Below, in pieces: positions 53,437 through 61,994 of a DNA stretch of 64,000 nt. The DNA lies in contig NZ_PJJS01000052.1 of NCBI RefSeq assembly GCF_002929845.1, forward strand, positions 1 through 64,000. The letters are read 5' to 3'. The position numbers and the translations under genes were made by a program. The notes below the pieces were generated by a model. That model ran no database searches, had not been told where the DNA came from, and was given only the letters and a program-made list of their open reading frames with translations. The DNA is from Cryobacterium sp. M96. Its GTDB lineage: Bacteria; Actinomycetota; Actinomycetes; Actinomycetales; Microbacteriaceae. How positions within the stretch are numbered: the stretch's first letter is position 1; every line of letters starts with the position of its first letter.

Positions 53437-54080
53437 GGCGTGACCGGGCTGCAGCTCATAGCCTGGCGCAGCGGGTCTTCTACCAGGCTGCCTCGTGGTG
53501 CCTGTCGTATCCGGACGCTCAACTCGTGGGAAGGTGCGAGTTGATGCGGTCCGCACTGGCCGAACAGGGCCCGGCAGCACCTGATCTCACCGCGGTCATC
53601 GCGTACCTTGAGAACACCGCGATCGGCACCCTCCAGCGCTCCTACGTTGAGACGTTCGACCTCAGTAAGCATCATCCGCTCTACCTGTCCTATTGGACGG
53701 ATGGCGACACCCGGCGCAGGGGCGACGTGCTGGCTGCGTTCAAGCAGGTGTACCGGGGGAGCGACTATCTGACCAATACGCACGGTGAGTTGCCCGACTT
53801 CTTGCCGCTGGTGCTCGAGTTCGCGGCTGTGGCCAGCCCAGTAGCAGGCCGGGACCTGCTCATCCAGTACCGGCCCAGCGTCGAAATGCTCCGGCTTTCA
53901 CTCACGGAGCACGGGTCGCCGTACGCCACCGTGATGGACGGCATTTGCGCCACACTTCCAGGCCCCTCGCCCGCCGACCGGCAGGCCGTGCAAGCCATGG
54001 CCGGCGTCGGCCCCCCCGCCGAAAGTGTCGGACTTGAACCGTACGACCCGCGCCTGCTTCCTTTGAACGCGAGCTCGTGA
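53433..54080 (+). CDS. narJ: Nitrate reductase molybdenum cofactor assembly chaperone
   Basis: 215 residues from GTG 53433 (GTGA overlap with narH). Helical TorD/NarJ family: YQAASWCLSYPDAQLVGRCE, the signature YVETFDLSKHHPLYLSYWTD and DFLPLVLEFAAV. It binds apo-NarGH in the cytoplasm and helps insert the Mo-bis-MGD cofactor before membrane attachment. The stop overlaps the narI start. Complete. Confidence 0.95.
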   Translation: MRRDRAAAHSLAQRVFYQAASWCLSYPDAQLVGRCELMRSALAEQGPAAPDLTAVIAYLENTAIGTLQRSYVETFDLSKHHPLYLSYWTDGDTRRRGDVLAAFKQVYRGSDYLTNTHGELPDFLPLVLEFAAVASPVAGRDLLIQYRPSVEMLRLSLTEHGSPYATVMDGICATLPGPSPADRQAVQAMAGVGPPAESVGLEPYDPRLLPLNASS

Positions 54081-54835
54081 TGTGGGACGTGCTGCTCTGG
54101 GGAATTCTCCCCTATGTGATGGTGGCGATCCTGATCAGTGGAACTATCTGGCGCTACCGTTACGACCAATTCGGTTGGACCACCCGCTCGTCCCAGCTCT
54201 ACGAATCCCGGCTCCTGCGCATTGGATCGCCAATATTTCATTTCGGGTTCCTCGCCGTCATCGCCGGGCATTTCTTCGGCCTGGTGATCCCGATGTCCTG
54301 GACACTCTTTTTCGGGATGAGCCAGGACTTCTATCACCTCAACGCTCTGCTGGTCGGCGGCGTTGCGGGGGTCTGCACTCTCGGTGGCATTGTGATCCTG
54401 ATCTATCGGCGCCGCAAAACCGGGCCGGTCTTCATGGCCACGACCACCAACGACAAGATGATGTACATCGTGTTGACCGCCGCGATCGTCCTGGGGCTCT
54501 GGACCACCCTCGCTAGCGTTTTCAGCGGCGAGCATGGCCACAACTACCGTGAAACCGTGTCGCCCTGGTTTCGTTCGCTTTTCATTCTGCAACCAGATAT
54601 CGCGGCCATGGCCGCAGCTCCGTTCTCCTTCCACATTCACACCCTCGTGGGCATGATTTTGTTCGTCGTGTGGCCCTTCACCCGGCTGGTGCACGCCTTC
54701 ACCGCACCTCTGCACTACCTGTTCCGGCCCTACATCGTCTACCGGTCCAGAGATCAAGAGCCCGGGCAGATTCGGCCGGTGCGCCGCGGGTGGGCGCCCA
54801 TCGGAACCCAGGATCGCACCCGGGACAAACGCTGA
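54077..54835 (+). CDS. narI: Respiratory nitrate reductase gamma subunit (cytochrome b)
   Basis: 252 residues (GTG 54077, or the following ATG 54080). Five membrane spans. Haem-ligand histidines are visible in FHFGFLAVIAGHFFGLVIP and FHIHTLVGMILFVVWPFTRL with LVHAF. It oxidises quinol at the outer face and passes electrons to NarH. The C-terminal extension (RSRDQEPGQIRPVRRGWAPI) is cytoplasmic. Followed by narK after 15 bases. Confidence 0.97.
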   Translation: MMWDVLLWGILPYVMVAILISGTIWRYRYDQFGWTTRSSQLYESRLLRIGSPIFHFGFLAVIAGHFFGLVIPMSWTLFFGMSQDFYHLNALLVGGVAGVCTLGGIVILIYRRRKTGPVFMATTTNDKMMYIVLTAAIVLGLWTTLASVFSGEHGHNYRETVSPWFRSLFILQPDIAAMAAAPFSFHIHTLVGMILFVVWPFTRLVHAFTAPLHYLFRPYIVYRSRDQEPGQIRPVRRGWAPIGTQDRTRDKR

Positions 54836-54850
54836 TCGGAGGTGCGGGTA

Positions 54851-56083
54851 ATGGGCACACCGATGGGCTCGAAAATGACTGCACGGCAGAAGGCACACCA
54901 CAGCAAGGGTGTGAACCTCACCCTCGCGACTCTCACCTCCGTCGTGTGCTTCTGGGCGTGGACGAGTGTCTCGCCGCTCGGCATCCGCTATACCGAGTCG
55001 ATGAATCTCTCGTCGGCCCAGACGTCTGTACTCGTGGCGATGCCCATACTCGTCGGATCGATCGGCCGCATTCCAGTGGGCGTGCTCACCGACCGATTCG
55101 GCGGACGCCTCCTATTCACACTGGTACTGCTTGCATCCGTCCCCGCCCTCTTGCTCGTCGCGCTTGCCGGAACCCTCAACGCATTTGCCTTCCTGGTCGT
55201 GGCAGCGCTGTTGCTCGGCGTAGCCGGAACCGTGTTCGCCGTGGGAATTCCATTCGTGAGCCAGTGGTACCAGCCATCCCGCCGAGGCTTTGCAACCGGC
55301 GTCTTCGGGGCAGGGATGGGCGGCACCGCAGTGTCGGCCTTCTTCACTCCACGTTTGGTGGAATGGCTCGGATACGTTCCAACTCACCTCATCATCGCGA
55401 CGCTCCTCCTCGTCACCGCAATATGCGTATGGACACTTATGGCAGAGGCCCCCGGATTCACGGCCAGCACTGATCCATTCCTTCCCAAGCTCACCGCGGC
55501 GGCGCGGCTCAGCGTGACGTGGCAGATGAGTTTTCTCTATGCGCTGGTCTTCGGCGGATTCGTCGCTTTTTCCACCTACCTGCCCACGTATCTCCGCCAG
55601 ATATACGATTTCGACCTCACTGCCGCGGGGACACGAACGGCTGGGTTTGCGGTTGCCGCCGTTATTCTCCGCCCCATCGGCGGAATTCTTGCCGACCGCA
55701 TCGGTCCGAAGCCAGTGGTAATCGGGTCGCTGGCGGCGGTGGCCGTTCTCGCTTGGGTGGTGAACCTCCGTCCCGATGGCGAGATCCCCGCCGGCCTCAC
55801 CTTTGTCGCGATGGCGTCTGCACTCGGTCTCGGTGCTGGGGGAGTGTTCGCCTGGATCGGGAGGAGCGCACCGCCCGCCAGAGTGGGGGCGGTGAGTGGC
55901 ATCGTCAGCGCTGCCGGTGGGTTAGGCGGATACTTCCCGCCACTGGTGATGGGGGCCACCTACAACGCTGCGGAAAACAGCTATGCGATCGGACTAATTC
56001 TCCTCGCTGGTACCGCTCTGGCCGCTCTGATTTTCACGATCCTTTTTGTGAAAAACCGACCGTCTGCCACCACGACTCAGTGA
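54851..56083 (+). CDS. narK: Nitrate/nitrite MFS transporter
   Basis: 410 residues from ATG 54851, with GGAGG at 54837-54841; a GTG at 54842 is less likely. About 12 membrane spans. NarK/NNP signature regions: RIPVGVLTDRFGGRLLFTLV, GIPFVSQWYQPSRRGFATGV with GAGMGGTAVSAFF, and NarK-type AGGLGGYFPPLVMGATYNAA. It imports nitrate and/or exports nitrite for the NarGHI enzyme. Last gene of the nar operon. A possible hairpin (GACGGTG/CACCGTC, 56134-56154) follows, but without a T-tract. Confidence 0.95.
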   Translation: MGTPMGSKMTARQKAHHSKGVNLTLATLTSVVCFWAWTSVSPLGIRYTESMNLSSAQTSVLVAMPILVGSIGRIPVGVLTDRFGGRLLFTLVLLASVPALLLVALAGTLNAFAFLVVAALLLGVAGTVFAVGIPFVSQWYQPSRRGFATGVFGAGMGGTAVSAFFTPRLVEWLGYVPTHLIIATLLLVTAICVWTLMAEAPGFTASTDPFLPKLTAAARLSVTWQMSFLYALVFGGFVAFSTYLPTYLRQIYDFDLTAAGTRTAGFAVAAVILRPIGGILADRIGPKPVVIGSLAAVAVLAWVVNLRPDGEIPAGLTFVAMASALGLGAGGVFAWIGRSAPPARVGAVSGIVSAAGGLGGYFPPLVMGATYNAAENSYAIGLILLAGTALAALIFTILFVKNRPSATTTQ

Positions 56084-56560
56084 CATTTCCAAAGACCTAC
56101 GCCCGCTCGTTGGTGTCGCCCGTCGCGTTGTTTGACGGTGGCGGGGTCACCGTCGGTGACGTCGACCGGGTTTGTTAAAGCCTTGTCGGAAGTTTCCGGT
56201 GCGAGGTAGATGGCGTGACGGCGTGGATGGTGTCGTTGGCGAAGTGTGGGTTGGACTGGCCGGCAGCTTCAAGGTGCTGCGGATGTAATCGGTCGTATCG
56301 GCTGCGTTCATCCCGATCATTGTCCCGGGTGGAGATGTTTCGGTCTGGCGCTGGGAGCACCGCGAGTTTGAGCTCACCGACGCCGAAGTGTGTGCTGCCC
56401 GATAAGGCGTATCGCGATGTGCGATCCGGTGTCCATGTCGACGTTTGTGAGCATGCGGAGCATTTTGAGGTGGGTGTTGGCGAGCAGGTGTGCCTCACCG
56501 ATGACGAAGGATATGAGCTAAGTAGGGCATCCGGTCCGCGAGCGATGTTGTGATGCAGCG
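56084..56560. other. Non-coding or decayed stretch after narK
   Basis: No recognisable intact gene. One minus frame (EAHLLANTHLKMLRMLTNVD, MDTGSHIAIRLIGQHTLRRR, about 56370-56500) has a coding-like look but no start or family. The hairpin GACGGTGGCGGGGTCACCGTC at 56134-56154 may end the nar transcript, though it lacks a T-tract. Confidence 0.3.
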
Positions 56561-57230
56561 ACGTAATTGGCGCTTAGAGACTGGCTTCATGACGCTCTGC
56601 CAGCGAGCGCCCGGGTCGACCTTTGAAGGTCCGATTAGCTCTGGCAACTCGAAGTCCACTGGTGTGACAGGCCCGATCGAGGAGTGGCGCCGGCGGCGGT
56701 GCCGCGACAGAAGTCTCGGCCAAGGGTGGTGGCGGTGGTGGAGGTCTTCTATTTCTTCGGACAGATCTCGCCATCGTTAGGCGTTTCCTGGTCGTGGCGA
56801 CAGTTCTTCAGGAAATGATTTCCACCCCCAATCGACGCCGGCGATGGCGGACGGCCGATGTCGACGAGGCGGACCATGCGGGTGATGGTGAAATTGATCT
56901 CTATTACGCCAATCGATTCATACGCCTGGACCTCGTATTCGATGCTTCCTGGTGGAAGAAGGTCGACGCTTTTTTCAAGCACGCCCTGTCCATCTTCAGA
57001 TCCGCGTCTTTTTGCCGTAGCCGCTGCAGCTCGGCCCCTTCAGACTCCATCACTTCGGCCCGTCGGGTTTCGTTGAGCGCCTTGAACGCGGTCACCATGC
57101 GGCCCAGGGTTGCCTCGTCGACTCCGCTCTCGGGTGACGGTCGCGACCGTTTTGCCGGTGGTGATGATCAGCTTCACGGCCTCGTCTGCTTACTCAAAAG
57201 TGAACTCTCGACGTGTTCTTTCCAGAGTAA
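56561..57230 (-). pseudogene. Degenerate IS3-family element
   Basis: OrfA pieces on the minus strand: KLIITTGKTVATVTRE, then, after a frameshift, VDEATLGRMVTAFKALNETR, EGAELQRLRQKDADLKMDRA and CLKKASTFFHQE. This is the OrfA leucine-zipper end, normally ending FFAxE. Further on, a piece RHRRRHSSIGPVTPVDFELP is the extreme C-terminus of OrfB. The integrase core between them is lost. Clearly inactive. Confidence 0.7.
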
Positions 57231-57375
57231 ACAGTGTGTCCTGTGAGTTGTCGGCCACCAGGGCCAGGGCCACTCTTGACATATAAGGCCTGTACGCACA
57301 AACTCAACTGAAGAATACTCTTTTATGTTTTCGCTCCGATATGTTTTCGAAACTACCTCCTAGTAAGGGACTTTG

Positions 57376-58146
57376 ATGAATAAGAAAACAGCAGTGTTTT
57401 TTGTGCCCGCGTTTGCTTTAGGTGTCGCCGTATTGACGAGTGGTCCAGCCTTTGCAGCCACTGGTGACGCGTCCTACCAGGGGACGCTGGATGCGATCAA
57501 CGGCAGCAACGGCAGCGGCACCATCTCCGTTGAGGTTTCCGGTGATCAGGCCACAGTCACCCAGACCGTCAAGGGTCTGGCCGAGACCTTCGACGGTAAG
57601 CCGTACCCGCACGTACAGCACATCCACATCGGTGCGAAGGGGGAATGTCCCACCACGGCAGCTGACACCGATGGAGATGGTGTGATCAGCACGACCGAAG
57701 GTCAGCCGTCCTACGGAGAGATTGGCACAACGTTGTCCACGAGCGGCGACACGAGTCCGGCGGCCGGAACTGATCTAACGCTTGCCGGGATGGGTGCAAA
57801 CTACGACTACAACCGAACCTTCACTCTGGATGCCGCCACCGCGGCCTCGCTGGAGGCAGGCACGGCGGTTGTGGTGGTCCACGGGCTAGACCCGGCCACG
57901 TTGACGAAAGCAGCACAGGACGCAAAGAGTGACTTGGTTCCGAGTCTGCCCTTGGCAGCAACGTCGCCGGCTCTGTGTGGCGCCCTGAGCGCGTCGCAGG
58001 CGAACATGCCTGACGGTGGCGTGGAAACCGGTGGTGGCAGCACTTCGAGCGGTGCTGACATGGGCCTTCTCGCCCTCGGTGCCGGGGCCCTGACCGCTGC
58101 AGGTGGCGCGGTGATGATTCGTCGGCGTCTTGCCGCACGAGGCTGA
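57376..58146 (+). CDS. Secreted CHRD-like protein with C-terminal anchor segment
   Basis: 256 residues from ATG 57376, with AAGGGAC a few bases upstream. Signal peptide MNKKTAVFFVPAFALGVAVL, cleaved near AFA-ATG. The body has repeats of the CHRD type (ISVEVSGDQATVTQTVKGLA, HVQHIHIGAKGECPTTAADT with a DTDGDG calcium-like loop). The C-terminus holds MPDGGVETGGGSTSS, a hydrophobic span (LLALGAGALTAAGGAVMI) and a basic tail RRRLAARG. This is the layout of a sortase substrate with a non-LPXTG signal. The class F sortase gene follows 17 bases later. Confidence 0.75.
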   Translation: MNKKTAVFFVPAFALGVAVLTSGPAFAATGDASYQGTLDAINGSNGSGTISVEVSGDQATVTQTVKGLAETFDGKPYPHVQHIHIGAKGECPTTAADTDGDGVISTTEGQPSYGEIGTTLSTSGDTSPAAGTDLTLAGMGANYDYNRTFTLDAATAASLEAGTAVVVVHGLDPATLTKAAQDAKSDLVPSLPLAATSPALCGALSASQANMPDGGVETGGGSTSSGADMGLLALGAGALTAAGGAVMIRRRLAARG

Positions 58147-58163
58147 GATCGGTTTGATCCCCG

Positions 58164-58877
58164 GTGATTATCCCGGCTGAAAAGCGTCGTCGCGGTAGCC
58201 GTCTGGCTACCGCGGCGGCGGTTCTGCTCTTCACCGTCGGCTGTGCGGCGATCGGCTTCGCCCTGTGGGGCAACCCTCCTCCTCCACGGCCGCCTGCCTC
58301 GGCTGCCGTATCAGCCCCATCGCAGGAGTCCGTCTCCGTTACACCCTCACCGGAGCCCATCTCAGATCCGCCGACTCCGCGGGTTGACCAGGTTGTCGGC
58401 CCGACCTTGACCGACTCCGAGCCCACTCAGATCAATGTCCCCGCGATTGAAGTGGACTCTGTCCTGATGCAATTGGGACAGAATCCTGATGGCACGGTGC
58501 AGACGCCGTCGTTGGACGAGGCCTCTCCGGCCGGCTGGTACACCGGTTCGCCCACCCCTGGCGCGATCGGACCTTCCGTCATCCTGGGTCACGTCGACTC
58601 CAGGGTGCAGGGGCGCGCGGTGTTTTACCGACTTGGCGAGATGCGTCCCGGCGACGAGATTTTGGTTACCCGAGCCGATGCGACAGTGGCGGTATTCGTG
58701 GTCGACGGAGTGGAGGAATACCCGAAAGATGATTTTCCGCAGTTCGCCGTCTACGGCAACACCGATCATGCGGGATTACGGCTGATCACCTGCGGTGGAG
58801 AGTTCAACGAAACCACTCGTACGTACCCAGATAATGTTGTTGTCTACGCCAGCCTGGTGTCCAGCCATGCGGCGTAG
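58164..58877 (+). CDS. Class F sortase
   Basis: 237 residues from GTG 58164. A single N-terminal span (ATAAAVLLFTVGCAAIGFAL) is followed by a proline-rich linker and the sortase barrel from about residue 85. Catalytic residues: His143 in VILGHVDS, Cys210 in LRLITCGGEF, Arg219 in TTRTYPDN. It would cleave and anchor or process the secreted protein encoded just upstream. Actinobacterial class F sortases are poorly characterised. Overlaps the following lipoprotein gene by 11 bases. Confidence 0.9.
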   Translation: MIIPAEKRRRGSRLATAAAVLLFTVGCAAIGFALWGNPPPPRPPASAAVSAPSQESVSVTPSPEPISDPPTPRVDQVVGPTLTDSEPTQINVPAIEVDSVLMQLGQNPDGTVQTPSLDEASPAGWYTGSPTPGAIGPSVILGHVDSRVQGRAVFYRLGEMRPGDEILVTRADATVAVFVVDGVEEYPKDDFPQFAVYGNTDHAGLRLITCGGEFNETTRTYPDNVVVYASLVSSHAA

Positions 58878-59496
58878 CAGGACAAAGACGCGTATCAACA
58901 GGCCCGACTGGCTGCTTGCGATCGCGGTGGCTTCCACGGCTTTGCTGGTTGGATGCGCCACCACCTCCTCCGGCGCCGTGAACACAATGACCCCCGGAAT
59001 GTCCATGCCAGGCACGTCGGCCTCCCCGACTCCGCAGTCGAGCTCGGCAGGCAGCGCGGAGGCAGAACCGTCCGCAGCATCACAGATGATTTGTGGCACC
59101 GAAACACGCGACAACATCACACGTGCGCTAACTCTCGCCGCCCCGCCACACTCCGTCGACAGCTGGATCAATCGCCAATACACCTGCACATACCATCTGA
59201 CTGATGGAGAATTCGTGATCTCGGTGCAGGAATCCTCGGACGCAGCGTCTGCCCGCAGCTACTTCGACACAATGCAGGGAAACCTTGCCCCAGTCCAACC
59301 CATTGAAGGACTCGCGAATCTCGGATTGCCTGCTTACGAAACCACAGGCGGCGTGGTCGTCTTCCTCAAAGACAACATGACGTTACAAGTTGACGCCAGA
59401 AAGTTGACGGATAGGGTCGGGCCGCATGGCGTCACCCGCACCGCGTTTTCCTATCAAGTAGCTACTGCCATCCTGGGCTGCTGGACCGAACACTAG
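58867..59496 (+). CDS. Lipoprotein of unknown function
   Basis: 209 residues from ATG 58867, overlapping the sortase stop. Signal with lipobox (LLAIAVASTALLVGC), then a Met/Ser/Pro-rich linker (MTPGMSMPGTSASPTPQSSS) and a globular domain (MICGTETRDNITRALTLA, WINRQYTCTYHLTDGEFVIS, FLKDNMTLQVDARKLTDRVG). The two Cys after the linker could form a disulfide. Family not recognised; it is co-encoded with the sortase and its presumed substrate. Confidence 0.75.
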   Translation: MRRSRTKTRINRPDWLLAIAVASTALLVGCATTSSGAVNTMTPGMSMPGTSASPTPQSSSAGSAEAEPSAASQMICGTETRDNITRALTLAAPPHSVDSWINRQYTCTYHLTDGEFVISVQESSDAASARSYFDTMQGNLAPVQPIEGLANLGLPAYETTGGVVVFLKDNMTLQVDARKLTDRVGPHGVTRTAFSYQVATAILGCWTEH

Positions 59497-59718
59497 TCCG
59501 GCCGCGCGTCGAATTAGCCAAGCCCGGGCCGCCTATAGCGGGACTCGCGTCCTAAAATCCAGCCGGGGGTTGGTGGGGATCTGTCTGGCCATCAGGGACT
59601 GGGTTCTTGCGCATGCCAGAGGCGTAACAGTGCGAAGACCATGCCGTTTGGAGAGGGATAGTCGCCCAATGCACCTTCGTGAATCGCGAAACGGGGTCCC
59701 AGGAGATCACGGGTGTAC

Positions 59719-60709
59719 ATGGTTGACTATGCTGTTCCCACTCCTCGTACCCGCTGTTACCGTGATGATGTCCTCATCGACGAGAACTTTGCGCTGGCCG
59801 ATGTGTCCGAACATCTTGAGTTTCCCAACTCCATGGTTTGGTGGACTTCTGTACCCCGGATGGTGCCGACCTCGCATTACTCACCGAGGAGCTGGGTTTG
59901 CACGAGTTGGCCGTCGAAGACGCCACGAAACTGCGTCAGCGGCCGAAGCTCGATCACTATCCCGATCACTCGTTCTTGTCTGCTTGCGCTGTCGGCTTCG
60001 ATCCGGCCTCAAAAGCGGTTACCACCGACGAGATTGCCGCCTTCATCACGGCCCGTGCACTGGTTACCGTGCACAAGGAGGAGAGCATCGATTTGGACAA
60101 TGTGGTTGCCAGATGGGACTCTTTCCCGGACTTGGCGAAGCATGGTGTCGCCTTCCTGTTGCACGGACTGTTGGACTAACTTGTCGACGGGTACTTCGAT
60201 GCGGTAGACGCCCTCGACGAGGAGATCGAAGAGCTCCAGAACCAGCTATTCGTGCCCTCGGCCGACCAGGAAGCCCTGCAACGGAGTTCTTTCGCGCTCC
60301 GGAAGAGCCTGGTAACGCTTCGGCGGGTGATCCTACCGATGCGCGAAGTGGTGAACACGCTCCTCCGTCGCGACCTTCACCTTGTGGCCGACGAGATGGG
60401 TCCTTACTGTCAGGGTGTCTACGACCATGTACTGCGCGCTATGAAATGGACGGAGAGCCTGCGCGACCTCGCCACGAGTATCCTCGAAGCGAATCTGGCC
60501 CTCCAGGGAAACCGGCTCAACGTGATCACCAAGAAGGTGACGGGACTGCCATCATCGCCATATCGACGGCCGTCACCGGCTTCTACGGCCAAAACGTGCC
60601 CTACCCCGGGTTTAGCGAGATCGGAGGCTTCTTCAGTTCGGTAGCGTTTATCGTGAGGTTCTCCACGCTGGTGTTTTCTCAAACGCAACGACTGAATCTA
60701 GGATCCTGA
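59719..60709 (+). pseudogene. CorA-type magnesium transporter gene, broken (copy 1)
   Basis: Starts MVDYAVPTPRTRCYRDDVLI, shifts frame near 59835 to DFCTPDGADLALLTEELGLH, meets a TAA at 60177-60179 (LLHGLLD-stop-LVDGYFDAVDALDEE), then runs VVNTLLRRDLHLVADEMGPY. After another shift near 60540 it ends IIAISTAVTGFYGQNVPYPG and FSTLVFSQTQRL. The order is that of CorA/MIT proteins, and the YGxN selectivity motif is seen (FYGQNVPYPGF). At least three lesions; nonfunctional as read. Confidence 0.8.
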
Positions 60710-60823
60710 CCCGCACTCACGTGCGGTGCTCTCCCGCCCCATCCTGATCGACGCCCTGATTGCACGCCGTCTTTGGGCTCTGCTCACACACTTTCTCGCA
60801 CGACTGAACGGTGGGTCACGACC

Positions 60824-61830
60824 ATGGCATTGATTGACAACGGCATCTACTTAGCCGGACACCGCGCGGAGAGCCTCCGCAGCCGTGAGGAAACGTACCA
60901 GGCCCTCCGCGAGAACGCTGGCATGGCGTGGATCGGACTCTACAGACCGGACGCCACCGAGATACGGTCGGTTGCCAGCGAATTCGATCTCCACCCGCTG
61001 GCCGTCGAAGATGCCCTGACCGGCCATCAACGAGCCATGCTCGAGCGGTACGGATCCACGTTGTTCCTCGTCTTGCGCCCCGCACGATACATCGACGAGA
61101 AGGAAGAGGTGGAATTCGGTGAGCTTCACCTCTTCATCGGCGAGGACTTTGTTGTCACCGTTCGCCACGCCGAATCGACGACCCTCAGCCGGGTCAGGCA
61201 CAGCCTCGAGGCGAATCTCCCGCTTATCGCGAAGGGTCCACAAGCCGTGCTGTACTCCATCCTTGACGAGGTAGTCGATGAGTATGCACCCGTCATCGCC
61301 GGACTCGAGAACGATATCGACGAAATCGGAAACCAACTCTTTGACGGCGACCCCAGCGTCTCCCGACGCATCTATGACCTCTCCCGGGAAGTTATCGAGT
61401 TCCAGCGCGCGGTGCACCCCTCCTGATCGGGATGCTCCAAGCGCTCCTCCGCGGCTCGGAAAAATACCAGGTCGAACTGGAGCTCCAACGTTCCTTCCGC
61501 GACGTCTTGGACCACGCCATCCGCGTCGTCGATCGAGCGGACTCATTCCGCGCCATCCTACAAAACGCACTGACCGTGCACTCCACCCTGGTGAATCAAC
61601 GGCAGAATGACGAAATGCGCCACATGTCTGAGACGAGCCTCGCTCAGAACGAACAGGTCAAGAAGATTTCCTCCTGGGCGGCCATCCTCTTCGCCCCAGC
61701 CCTCGTCGGCACGGCCGACGGCATGAACTTCGACTTCATGCCCGAACTGCACTGGACTTTCGGATACCCGATCGCACTCGGAGAGATGGTCTTCCTTGGC
61801 GTTGCCCGGTACGTGGTCTTCGAGAAAAAA
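60824..61830 (+). pseudogene. CorA-type magnesium transporter gene, frameshifted (copy 2)
   Basis: From ATG 60824 (MALIDNGIYLAGHRAESLRS) the frame is good for 200 residues: GMAWIGLYRPDATEIRSVAS, FDLHPLAVEDALTGHQRAML, EVVDEYAPVIAGLENDIDEI. It closes after FQRAVHPS at 61424. The correct continuation is in the next frame: LIGMLQALLRGSEKYQVELE, EMRHMSETSLAQNEQVKKIS and TADGMNFDFMPELHWTFGYP. This includes the GMN pore motif, usually YGMN but DGMN here. A single 1-2 base change in the C-rich stretch near 61417-61423 explains the break; a sequencing error is possible. Confidence 0.8.
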
Positions 61831-61994
61831 AGTGGCTGTGACCCGCGCTCGAGGCCGACAGCACTTCGAGCTCAGATCTTTGCCCTGAGCGTGCGGCGCT
61901 CGCTCGTGTGTGGCTCACAATAGAGGTGTTGTTCGCATTCGATAGATCTGCTCGCACCCTCTAGTGACCGGCGCGGGCGGGATGGAAGATCACA

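Noticed and set aside
56794..57246. 150-codon plus-strand frame after narK
   Set aside because: Overlaps minus-strand IS3 OrfA remnants and shows no domain.
59570..60709. 379-codon plus-strand frame read as one protein
   Set aside because: Only its last 50 residues belong to CorA; the rest is another frame of the same broken gene, rich in Arg, Cys and Gly.
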